Part shown: positions 46,519 through 54,810 of the stretch, in pieces
Numbering within the stretch: position 1 is the stretch's first letter
Layout: every line of letters begins with the position of its first letter
NCBI RefSeq assembly: GCF_033097365.1
Contig: NZ_AP028461.1
Coordinates: 11,125,501-11,189,500 of the forward strand
Reading direction: 5' to 3'
Source of the DNA: Actinoplanes sichuanensis
Lineage (GTDB): Bacteria; Actinomycetota; Actinomycetes; Mycobacteriales; Micromonosporaceae
DNA length: 64,000 nucleotides
Translations under genes and position numbers: made by a program
Notes under the pieces: generated by a model
Databases searched by the model: none
Told to the model about the DNA's origin: nothing
What the model saw: only the letters and a program-made list of their open reading frames with translations

Positions 46519-47318
46519 CCCCGGCGGCGGGCCGCCGCCAGGCCGCTGCGATGAGCGATGGCGACGAGTTGCGCGCGACTCGCGGCCTCCAGTTTGGTCA
46601 AGATCCGGTGGACGTACGTGCGGACGGTCTCCGGACTCAACGACAACGCCCGCGCGACCGACGCGTTGTCGTCGCCGTCGGCCAGAGCCGCGAGGACCTC
46701 CAACTCACGGGCGGTCAGCCGGTCCAGCCGCACGTCGGCGACCGGGCGCGGTGCCGCCGCCGCGTGAGCCATCACCTGCCTGGTCACACCGGGGGAGAGG
46801 ACCGGCTCCCCGCGAGCGGCGGCTCGGACCGCCTCCCGCAGCGGTCCGGGTGCGGTGTCCTTGAGCAGGTAGCCGTCGGCACCGGCCCGCATCGCCCCCA
46901 ACACCTCGTCATCGGTGTCGAATGTGGTCAGCATGAGGATCGCCACATCCCGGCCGGCGGGCTCGCCGCGAAGCTCCCGGACGGCGGAGATCCCGTCGCC
47001 ACCGGGCATCCGGATGTCCATCAGGACGACATCCGGCCGCAGCCGCCGGACGAGAGCGACTCCGGCCACCCCATCAGACGCCTCCCCGACCACCTCGATC
47101 GCCGCGGTGCCGCCGAATCCGACCGCCTCGGCCGGTGCGGTGCCACCGAGTGCGACCGCCTCGGTCGCCGCTGTGTCGCCGAGTCCGACCGCCTCGATCG
47201 CCGCGGTGCCGCTGGATGTGGGCGCTTCGGAAGGCGGATCGTCGCCGATGAGTAGCGCCGTTATCCCCGCCCGAACCAGTGATTGATCGTCGACGAGCAC
47301 CACCCGTACCGAAATCAT
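46515..47318 (-). CDS. NarL/FixJ-family response regulator with expanded receiver domain
   Basis: 267 residues from ATG at 47318, which overlaps the kinase stop. The receiver starts VRVVLVDDQSLVRAGITALL; the phosphoacceptor Asp lies in PDVVLMDIRMPGGDG and the conserved Lys in GYLLKDTAPG. The LuxR-type HTH is at the C terminus (LTARELEVLAALADGDDNASVARALSLSPETVRTYV). Between alpha1 and beta2 sit about 45 extra residues, in tandem 11-residue units resembling the normal beta2 (IEVVGEASDG). It is therefore longer than the usual 210-220 residues. Together with the kinase it forms a two-component system; cobF follows by overlap. Confidence 0.9.
   Translation of the reverse strand: MISVRVVLVDDQSLVRAGITALLIGDDPPSEAPTSSGTAAIEAVGLGDTAATEAVALGGTAPAEAVGFGGTAAIEVVGEASDGVAGVALVRRLRPDVVLMDIRMPGGDGISAVRELRGEPAGRDVAILMLTTFDTDDEVLGAMRAGADGYLLKDTAPGPLREAVRAAARGEPVLSPGVTRQVMAHAAAAPRPVADVRLDRLTARELEVLAALADGDDNASVARALSLSPETVRTYVHRILTKLEAASRAQLVAIAHRSGLAAARRRG
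47089..47213 (-). repeat. 33-bp tandem repeats in the receiver domain
   Basis: Four units, 47089-47121, 47122-47154, 47155-47187 and about 47188-47213, begin ACCGCCTCGRYC or ACCACCTCGATC and give TAAIEVVGEAS-like, TAPAEAVGFGG, TAATEAVALGG and TAAIEAVGLGD. They appear to derive from the beta2 coding segment. Confidence 0.9.
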
Positions 47319-48385
47319 GTGATCGTCTCCAGAGGCAACGCCGCACTGACCCGCCAACCGTGTTCGCTCGGCCCGGCGTCGAGCCGGCCCCCGGCCGCGG
47401 CGACGCGCTCGCGGAGCCCGGTCAGCCCGGCCCCGCTCGCTCCCGGCTCGCCGGACACCCCGTCATCCTCGACGCTGACCAGCAGAATCCCGTCGTCCGC
47501 GCGGATCTCGACCGCGATGCTGCGCCCCGCCGAGTGTCGGAGCACGTTCGTCACCGCCTCCCGGACCAGCCGGTACGCGGTGGCCGCGGTCGCCGGATCC
47601 CCGACCGGTTCGATCGTCGTGCGCACCCGGAATCCCGCGTCCCGGGCGGTGTCCATCAGCGCGTCCAGGTCGCCGAGCGACGGTTCCGGCCGCAACTTGC
47701 GAACCGTGCCCCGCAGCTCGGTGAGCGCCTCCGACAGCGCCCGCGCTACATGATCGAGGGCGGCGACCGCGGCATCCGGCCGGCGGGGTGCCTCCTGCCG
47801 GGCCACGTTGGCCTGGATCGCGGCGACGGTCAGCGCATGCCCGATCGAGTCGTGCAGTTCGCGGGAGAGTTCCTGGTTGTGCTCGTGGATCCGGCGCTCG
47901 GCCTCCAGTTCGATCTGGCGGCCGGTCAGCGTGGCGATCCGGCGGCGGGCCCGGACCAGCTCACCGATGGCGATCGCGGCGGCCATCAGGGCGAGGTGCC
48001 CGGTCCCGTCGTAGAGCACCACGAACCCGAAATCCTGCCCCTCGCGCAGCCGGAACACCACCGAGACGACGAGCGCGACCAGACCGGCGGCGATGGCGAC
48101 CCGGCGATGTCCGGCCTCGGCCGCCGAATACAGCGCGGCGGCCACCGGGACCGCGACCCCGATCGCCGGAAAACCGGCCGCATAATAGGCGAAAAGGCCA
48201 AGAACGGTCAGGATCAGCACGGTACGGGAGTGCCGGCGCCGCCCGAGCATCAGCGCACCGAGGGCGGCCGCCCCCAGGTAGGCTCCGACGCTACCGGGTT
48301 CGCCACCCAGTCCAGCCGAGGCGATCAGCGCCAGCACCCCGGCGACCCCGGCCGCGAGCGCGACGTCCACCAGCACCTTCCGCAC
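47315..48385 (-). CDS. NarL-type sensor histidine kinase
   Basis: About 356 residues from GTG at 48385; an upstream frame to 48469 and GTGs at 48376 and 48370 are alternatives. About four to five N-terminal hydrophobic helices (residues 1-125) form the sensor. The dimerisation domain (HisKA_3) has ELSRELHDSIGHALTVAAIQ with the phosphorylated His, and the HATPase domain has REAVTNVLRHSAG (N box) and GAGLTGLRERVAAAGG (G box). The stop overlaps the regulator ATG by 4 nt. The signal sensed is unknown; there is no separate extracellular domain. Confidence 0.92.
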   Translation of the reverse strand: MRKVLVDVALAAGVAGVLALIASAGLGGEPGSVGAYLGAAALGALMLGRRRHSRTVLILTVLGLFAYYAAGFPAIGVAVPVAAALYSAAEAGHRRVAIAAGLVALVVSVVFRLREGQDFGFVVLYDGTGHLALMAAAIAIGELVRARRRIATLTGRQIELEAERRIHEHNQELSRELHDSIGHALTVAAIQANVARQEAPRRPDAAVAALDHVARALSEALTELRGTVRKLRPEPSLGDLDALMDTARDAGFRVRTTIEPVGDPATAATAYRLVREAVTNVLRHSAGRSIAVEIRADDGILLVSVEDDGVSGEPGASGAGLTGLRERVAAAGGRLDAGPSEHGWRVSAALPLETIT

Positions 48386-48495
48386 GTCTCCGATGCTAGG
48401 CAGAGTTCTCCGGGTCCGGGTACGCCGGAAAGCGACACCTGCCGACGCCGGGCGCGGGATTCGCCGCACCGGCCCGGTCCCTAGCGTCGGATGCC

Positions 48496-48921
48496 ATGCG
48501 GAAGGACATCCCCCTGATGATCGTCCTGGGCCTGCTGGCGGCGCCCCGGGCGGTCCTGCACGACCTCGGCCTGATCCACGAACGGACCGGCGTCAACGCG
48601 CTGCTGGTCTTCGTCCCGCTGCTGATCTGGGTGCTGGTCGCGGTGACCCGCTCGCCGAACCCGATCCGGCTCCTGCTCGGCGCGGGCGTCGTCTACGGCA
48701 TCAGCCTCGCCGTCATCCACAACGCACTGTGGAACGGCGAATCGACGGTCGCCGAGCCGTTGGCCCGTGTCGCGATGACCCTGTCCAGCCTGGTCACCGG
48801 TGCGGCGGTGGGCGCCATCTGCGGCGGCATCGCCTGGCTGATCACCCGCCGCCGCTCCGCCCGGGCCGAGCCGCGCGGGACCGGCGGATCGCGCCATGAC
48901 GGCGGCCCGGCCGCCTCCTGA
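48496..48921 (+). CDS. Small membrane protein
   Basis: 141 residues with about four hydrophobic helices (residues 6-20, 34-52, 59-76 and 95-118) and a basic tail, RRRSARAEPRGTGG, that lies in the first copy of a direct repeat. It is divergent from the histidine kinase gene with a 110-bp gap, which suggests it is a target or accessory of that two-component system, though only by position. I do not recognise the family. Confidence 0.65.
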   Translation: MRKDIPLMIVLGLLAAPRAVLHDLGLIHERTGVNALLVFVPLLIWVLVAVTRSPNPIRLLLGAGVVYGISLAVIHNALWNGESTVAEPLARVAMTLSSLVTGAAVGAICGGIAWLITRRRSARAEPRGTGGSRHDGGPAAS

Positions 48922-48957
48922 GAAACGCCAGGTGCGCGGCAGCGGCGGGGGCGTGCG
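48860..48957. repeat. 98-bp direct repeat, copy 1
   Basis: It is nearly identical to 49015-49112 (155-bp offset), with a C/T difference at 48907 and a few near the end. It holds the last codons of the small membrane protein gene. Confidence 0.9.
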
Positions 48958-49254
48958 GCGGCGGCGAGGGGAGCACGGCGGCGGGGGAGTGCGGCGGCGG
49001 CGAGAGGAGCACGGCCCGGGCCGAGCCGCGCGGGACCGGCGGATCGCGCCATGACGGCGGTCCGGCCGCCTCCTGAGAAACGCCAGGTGCGCGGCAGCGG
49101 CGGGGGAGTGCGGCAGCAAAGAGGGGCACGGCGGCGGGAAGAGGGGGACGCGGCGGTGAGAGGTGCGCGGCGGCGAAAGGTGGGGAAGGTGGCGGAAGAG
49201 GGCGCCGGGAGGGCGGAAATCGAAAGCGACGAACACCCGAGGTCATCCACAGGT
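48922..49254. other. Purine-biased non-coding spacer
   Basis: The plus strand is strongly G/A-rich (GGCGGCGAGGGGAGCACGG-type words repeated, runs of GGGGG and GGCGG). No gene is supported. It includes the second copy of the 98-bp repeat and ends at the dinB stop. G-rich runs could form quadruplexes. Confidence 0.7.
49015..49112. repeat. 98-bp direct repeat, copy 2
   Basis: Second copy of 48860-48957. Here the copied 3' end of the small membrane protein gene is not in a usable coding context, so it is a recent tandem duplication of a gene end. Confidence 0.9.
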
Positions 49255-50433
49255 TCAGTCGGGAAGGATCGGGACCGACGGGGACATCTCCCGGCCGATC
49301 ATCGCGGCCCGCCGCAGCGCACCGGACCCGAACCGATCGCGGACCCGGTCGACCGCCGCATCCAGACCGTCGGCGCGGGGCGGCTCGAACGGCAACTCCA
49401 TCTGCACCGCCCCGTCCCCGTCGAGGTTGCTGACCGCGACTCCGACCAGGGTGAGCCCCCGCTCTCCGATCAGCGGCCACGCCTCGCGCAGTAGATCGAC
49501 CGAGGTCCGCAGCACCGCCCCGGTCTGCATGGTCGCCTTGAGGAGGCTCCGTGACCGGGTGGCCCGGCTGAAGTCGCCGAACCGCAGCCGCAACGTGATC
49601 GTCCGCCCGGCCCGGTGGGCCCGCCGCATCCGCTGGGTGACCCGGTCGACGAGGGCTCCGAGCACCGCCTCGACCTCGGGAAAGCCCCGCGACCCGGAAC
49701 GCCCGAGCGCACACTGCGCCCCGATCGACCCACGCCGCCGCCCGATCTCCACACGGCGTGGGTCACGGTTGTGCGCGAGTGCGTGCAGGTGCCGCCCGGC
49801 GCCGCCGCCGAGCATCGCGACGAGCGCCGCCTCGCCGATCCGGGCGACGTGCCCGACCGTGTGGATCTGCCGCTCGCGCAGCTTGGCCGCGGTGACCGGC
49901 CCGACCCCCCACAGTTTCTCCACCGGAAGTGGATGCAGGAACGCCAGCTCCCGCCCGGGTGGCACGACCAGCAGCCCATCCGGCTTGCCGACGCCGCTGG
50001 CCACCTTAGCCAGGAATTTGGTCGGCGCCACCCCGACCGTGATCGGCAACCCGGTGCGGGCGCGGACCTCGGCCCGCAGCCCGATGGCGATCTCCTCGGG
50101 TGTACCCCTGATCCGGCGTAGACCCTCCACGTCGAGGAACGCCTCGTCGATGGAGATCGGCTCGACCAGCGGTGTGGTGTCGCGGAAGACCTCGAAGACG
50201 GCCTTGCTGGCCGTCGAATAGGCGGACATCCGGGGCGGCACGACGATCGCCTGCGGGCAGAGGGCCCTCGCCCGGGCGAGGGCCATCGGAGTACGCACCC
50301 CGAACGCCTTGGCCTCGTAGGAGGCGGCCAGCACCACCCCGCCACCGACGAGAACCGGCCGGCCGCGCAGCGCGGGATCGTCGCGCTGCTCGACCGACGC
50401 GTAGAACGAGTCCAGGTCGGCATGCAGGATCAC
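49255..50433 (-). CDS. dinB: DNA polymerase IV (Y-family translesion polymerase)
   Basis: 392 residues, normal for actinobacterial DinB. Opening MILHADLDSFYASVEQRDDP (metal-binding Asp and steric-gate Phe in SFY), then VVLAASYEAKAFGVRTPM, the PISIDEAFLDVEG catalytic acidic pair, VGVAPTKFLAKVAS and LWGVGPVTAAKLRE helix-hairpin-helix. The C terminus ends in VPILPD without an evident beta-clamp-binding QLSLF-type motif; QMELPF near residue 352 is a candidate. It performs error-prone bypass synthesis. A LexA-like box lies just upstream, fitting SOS induction. Confidence 0.96.
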   Translation of the reverse strand: MILHADLDSFYASVEQRDDPALRGRPVLVGGGVVLAASYEAKAFGVRTPMALARARALCPQAIVVPPRMSAYSTASKAVFEVFRDTTPLVEPISIDEAFLDVEGLRRIRGTPEEIAIGLRAEVRARTGLPITVGVAPTKFLAKVASGVGKPDGLLVVPPGRELAFLHPLPVEKLWGVGPVTAAKLRERQIHTVGHVARIGEAALVAMLGGGAGRHLHALAHNRDPRRVEIGRRRGSIGAQCALGRSGSRGFPEVEAVLGALVDRVTQRMRRAHRAGRTITLRLRFGDFSRATRSRSLLKATMQTGAVLRTSVDLLREAWPLIGERGLTLVGVAVSNLDGDGAVQMELPFEPPRADGLDAAVDRVRDRFGSGALRRAAMIGREMSPSVPILPD

Positions 50434-50443
50434 GCCGCCACTT

Positions 50444-50459
50444 TAGTACACATGTTCGA
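50444..50459 (-). promoter_or_regulatory. LexA/SOS-box-like site upstream of dinB
   Basis: TAGTACACATGTTCGA has an exact right half (GTTCGA) and four of six matches in the left half of the actinobacterial SOS box TCGAAC-N4-GTTCGA. It lies 11-26 nt upstream of the dinB start. Repression by LexA is plausible. Confidence 0.55.
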
Positions 50460-50475
50460 CTCTCGGGAGTCGAAC
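50454..50475. promoter_or_regulatory. Perfect inverted repeat GTTCGACT-N6-AGTCGAAC between dinB and hsp20
   Basis: Two 8-bp arms (50454-50461 and 50468-50475) with a 6-bp centre overlap the right half of the SOS-like box. It could be an operator for the divergent genes or a hairpin in the dinB leader. Confidence 0.6.
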
Positions 50476-50535
50476 GGAGCGGTGGCCGTCACAAAGATGT
50501 GGGGGAATCCCACTCCGGAATTCCCGGTTCTCAGA

Positions 50536-50557
50536 CTTGAGTCACCCATGCTCGAAG
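50536..50557 (+). promoter_or_regulatory. HAIR-like (HspR) site upstream of hsp20
   Basis: CTTGAGT at 50536-50542 and CTCGAAG at 50551-50557 resemble an imperfect HAIR element, CTTGAGT-N7-ACTCAAG, with one extra base and a changed right arm. HspR normally represses such heat-shock genes. The match is weak. Confidence 0.35.
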
Positions 50558-50573
50558 ATTCGAGGAGCCACCC

Positions 50574-50987
50574 ATGCTCACCACCCTCACCGCCCGCGTC
50601 CTGGACGGCTCCACCCGCAGCTCAGGCGCCCGGTTCGACGCCTACCGGGTGGACGGCACGTTCCACATCGACATCGACCTGCCGGGCGCCGACACCGCCT
50701 CGATCGACATCACGGTCGACGGTGTCGCGCTGACGGTCCGCGCCGAGCGCTGCAGCCCCGAGCGGGAGGGTCCGGCGAGCGCCCGGCAGTTCGCCCTCTC
50801 CGAGCGGTTCGACACCGACCGGTTGGAGGCCCGCTACGCCGACGGGGTGCTGAACCTGAGCATTCCGGTCCTGAGCGGTGCGGGCGGCGGCGGGGAGGGC
50901 TCAGTGCGCGAACTGGAGCCAGTTCAGGTTGACGAAGTCGCCCCCGTCGTCAGCGGTGAACGTGAGAAAGACGGTGTGCACGCCTGA
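50574..50987 (+). CDS. Small heat-shock protein (Hsp20/alpha-crystallin-like)
   Basis: 137 residues from ATG at 50574, with GAGGAG 6-9 nt upstream. The alpha-crystallin domain is visible: RFDAYRVDGTFHIDIDLPGAD, ITVDGVALTVRAER, then a shortened loop, SERFDTDRLEARYADGVLNLSIPVLSG (A-x-x-x-G-V-L signature). It acts as an ATP-independent holdase in the cytoplasm. After residue about 103 the frame continues 29 codons through the 3' end of the convergent CBM6-like gene (87-nt overlap); that tail is not family-like, suggesting a lost stop. It is shorter than usual before the crystallin domain. Confidence 0.8.
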   Translation: MLTTLTARVLDGSTRSSGARFDAYRVDGTFHIDIDLPGADTASIDITVDGVALTVRAERCSPEREGPASARQFALSERFDTDRLEARYADGVLNLSIPVLSGAGGGGEGSVRELEPVQVDEVAPVVSGEREKDGVHA

Positions 50988-51530
50988 GACCGGCTGGAGA
51001 GCGGCGATGTTCGTACGCCAGGATTGCCATCCGCCGGTGTCGCTCACCGAGAGCTCACCGACCGGCGCGGCGTCCCGGCTGTCCAGACGGACCTGCAACC
51101 GGCCGGTGATGCCGGTGCCCGACGCCATCCGGATCTTCACCTGGGCCGCCGGCACGTCGCCGAAGTCGAAGTTGTCGAACCGCAGGTGGTCGTCCCGGTT
51201 GATCCAGCCGACGTACTGCCCGCCGCCCTCGTCCTCGACGTCCTCGGTCTCCGCCCCGGCCAGCTCGGTCGCCGACTCGGCCTGGATCACCGGGTAGGGG
51301 AGCGCGCTCGCCGACGGCGACGGGTCGGGCTCCGCCGACGTGGCGGTCGGTGCCGCGGCCGAACCGGTGACCACCGCCTGTGGCGTGACCGCCGGGTCGG
51401 CCGGGGTGTCCTGCCAGCGCCCGAGCAGATAGCCGACCAGTAAGAGGCCGGCGCCGCCGAGCACGGTCACCACCTTGCGCCGGTTCTGCCAGGACTTGGT
51501 GCGATAGACGGTTGGAGATCGCTGATCCAC
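50901..51530 (-). CDS. Membrane-anchored CBM6-like carbohydrate-binding protein
   Basis: About 209 residues from GTG at 51530; an in-frame upstream start at 51560 is less likely. A single N-terminal membrane helix (VVTVLGGAGLLLVGYLLG, about residues 20-37) anchors the protein, followed by a Pro/Thr/Ala linker (to about 75). The domain at about 78-209 has QAESATELAG, VGWINRDDHLRFDNFDFG, GRLQVRLDS and the ending FVNLNWLQFA, which fit the CBM6-type jelly roll. No catalytic domain is present, so it may tether polysaccharide at the surface. Its 3' end overlaps the hsp20 gene. Confidence 0.75.
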   Translation of the reverse strand: MDQRSPTVYRTKSWQNRRKVVTVLGGAGLLLVGYLLGRWQDTPADPAVTPQAVVTGSAAAPTATSAEPDPSPSASALPYPVIQAESATELAGAETEDVEDEGGGQYVGWINRDDHLRFDNFDFGDVPAAQVKIRMASGTGITGRLQVRLDSRDAAPVGELSVSDTGGWQSWRTNIAALQPVSGVHTVFLTFTADDGGDFVNLNWLQFAH

Positions 51531-51601
51531 CCGGACAGGGTAAAACGAACCGCCTCCCACACCATCGGCGCGGGAGGCGGTCGTCGATCAGATGCGGTGG
51601 A

Positions 51602-52629
<1,028 letters not shown>

Positions 52630-52633
<4 letters not shown>

Positions 52634-53718
52634 TGGGCCACTCCTGCGTGCGCGATGTCTTCTGCATACAGCCGCTGCCGGGTCTCGAAGGACATGTGGC
52701 AGGCGACGTTGTGCCCGTCCTCACCGGCCGGGCGGAGCTCCGGAACCTCGGAGAAGGAGAGGTTGCCGTTCTGCCCAGCGTAACGACAGCGCGGGTTGAA
52801 CGAACAGCCCGTGGGCAGGTTGATCAGGCTGGGCGGGTTGCCCTTGATCGGCACCAGGTCGACGTTGGCGTCACCGTGCAGCGACGGCACGCTGGCCAGC
52901 AGACCCCAGGTGTACGGGTGCTGCGGCCGCTTCATGATCTGCTCCACCGAGCCGGTCTCGACCGGCCGGCCCGCGTACATCACCAGGACGTCGTCGGCGA
53001 CCTGCGACACCACACCGAGGTCGTGCGTGATCATGATGATCGCGGACTGGAACTCCCGCTGCAGGTCCTCGAGAAGCTCCAGGATCTGCGCCTGCACGGT
53101 GACGTCCAGGGCGGTGGTCGGCTCGTCGGCGATCACCAGGGCCGGGTCGTTGACCAGTGCCATCGCGATCATGGCGCGCTGGCGCATACCGCCGGAGAAC
53201 TCGTGCGGGTACTGGTTGGCGCGCCGCTGAGGCTGCGGGATGCCGACCCGGTTGAGCATGTCGACGGCCCGGGTGTTGGCCTCCTTCTTGCTCGCCGACG
53301 GGTGGTGCACCTTGTACGCCTCGGCGATCTGCACGCCGACCTTGTAGTACGGGTGCAGCGCGGAGAGCGGATCCTGGAAGATCATCGCGACGTCCTTGCC
53401 GCGAAGCTTCTGGATCTTCTCCTCTTTCATCCCGACGATGTTCTGGCCACCGATCGAGATCTCACCGGTGATCTTCGTCCGGGCCGGGTTGTGCAGGCCC
53501 AGGATCGACATGCTGGTCACACTCTTGCCGGAGCCGGACTCGCCCACGATGCCGAGGGTCTGTCCGCGGCGTACCGAGAAGGACACGCCGTCCACCGCGC
53601 GAACCAGGCCGTCCTCGGTCGGGAACTGCACCTTGAGATCGCGTACCTGCAGGTAGGCCTCCGGGTCCACGGCGGCCGCGGCAGGGCTGGTCGAAGTCGT
53701 CATTTCGCTTCTTTCCAC
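52630..53718 (-). CDS. dppD: Peptide/oligopeptide ABC transporter ATP-binding protein (DppD/OppD-like)
   Basis: 362 residues. Walker [18 protein letters not shown], signature [15 protein letters not shown], Walker [17 protein letters not shown] and H-loop [12 protein letters not shown], with the C-terminal Cys segment [13 protein letters not shown]. It starts 16 nt downstream of dppB and overlaps dppF. It forms the heterodimeric ATPase with DppF. Confidence 0.94.
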
Positions 53719-53734
53719 GTCATCTCTGAACGGC

Positions 53735-54724
53735 TCAGCCGAGTCGCACGCGGGGGTCGATCACCGCGTAGAGCATGTCGACGATGATGTTCATGGCGAC
53801 GATGAAGAACGCCGCCAGCAGGACGGTGGCCATGACCACCGGGAGGTTCAGGTCGGAGACCGCCTGCGCGGCCTCGCGGCCGATGCCGTTGAGGCTGAAC
53901 ACACTCTCGGTGATGACGACGCCGCCGAGGTAGGCGCCCAGGTCGACACCGGCGATCGTGATGATCGGGGTGATCGCGGCCCGGAGTGCGTGGCGCCGGT
54001 TGACCACCCGCGGGGACAGGCCCTTGGCCCGCGCCGTCCGCACGAAGTCCTCCTGAAGCGTCTCGATCATCTGGGCCCGGGAGAGCCGGGCGTACAGCGC
54101 CGAGTTGATCAGGCCGAGCGTGATCCAGGGGAGGAGCATGCCGCCGGCCCAGTCGAGGGGGTTCTCGGTGAACGGCGTGTAGTGCGGGTTCGGCAGGATG
54201 CCGGTCGAGTAGACCAGCAGCAGGAGCAGGACACCGCCGAGGGTGTAGGTCTGGGTGGAGGCGAAGCCCACGGAGGCACCGATCGCGACCCGGTCGAAGA
54301 CCGTGCCCTTCTTCAGGGCGGCCAGCATGCCGAGCCCGATGCCGACGGTGAGGAAGACGACCATCGCGCCGACGACGATGCTCACGGTGACCGGGAGCGA
54401 CCGTTCGATGGTGTCGGTCACCGGCTCCTTGCTGCGGAACGAGTATCCGAGGCAGGGGGCGGAGCACTCACGGATGGTGCCGGCGTCGTCGATGGTGCGG
54501 CCGACGAAGACGCCCTTGACGAAGTCTGTGTACTGCTTGGTCAGCGGTTGATCGAGACCGAGGCTCTTCTCGACCTGAGCGATCCGCTCGGGGGAGCAGT
54601 TGCGCCCGCACATCGTCCACGCGGGACTGGACGGCACCGCGAAGAACAGCAGGAAGGTGACGATCGAGATGGCCACCAGCGTGGTCGACGCCAGTAGCAG
54701 GCGCTTGATCAGGAAGCGGAGCAC
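53735..54724 (-). CDS. dppB: Peptide ABC transporter permease (DppB-like)
   Basis: 329 residues with six hydrophobic helices, GTG start at 54724. An opening MLRFLIKRLLLASTTLVAISIVTF is typical of DppB/OppB, and the EAA loop region is ETLQEDFVRTARAKGLSPRVV. An external loop of about 70 residues follows helix 1 with two cysteines (CGRNC). It pairs with the DppC permease, whose gene is the first of this operon. Confidence 0.93.
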   Translation of the reverse strand: MLRFLIKRLLLASTTLVAISIVTFLLFFAVPSSPAWTMCGRNCSPERIAQVEKSLGLDQPLTKQYTDFVKGVFVGRTIDDAGTIRECSAPCLGYSFRSKEPVTDTIERSLPVTVSIVVGAMVVFLTVGIGLGMLAALKKGTVFDRVAIGASVGFASTQTYTLGGVLLLLLVYSTGILPNPHYTPFTENPLDWAGGMLLPWITLGLINSALYARLSRAQMIETLQEDFVRTARAKGLSPRVVNRRHALRAAITPIITIAGVDLGAYLGGVVITESVFSLNGIGREAAQAVSDLNLPVVMATVLLAAFFIVAMNIIVDMLYAVIDPRVRLG

Positions 54725-54810
54725 GGTTCTCTACATTCCTCTTGACTGGCCACGGCCGGTGGGATGACCGCGGGTTGCGCGGCCATCCCACCGGTGTGAC
54801 GGAACCTTTG

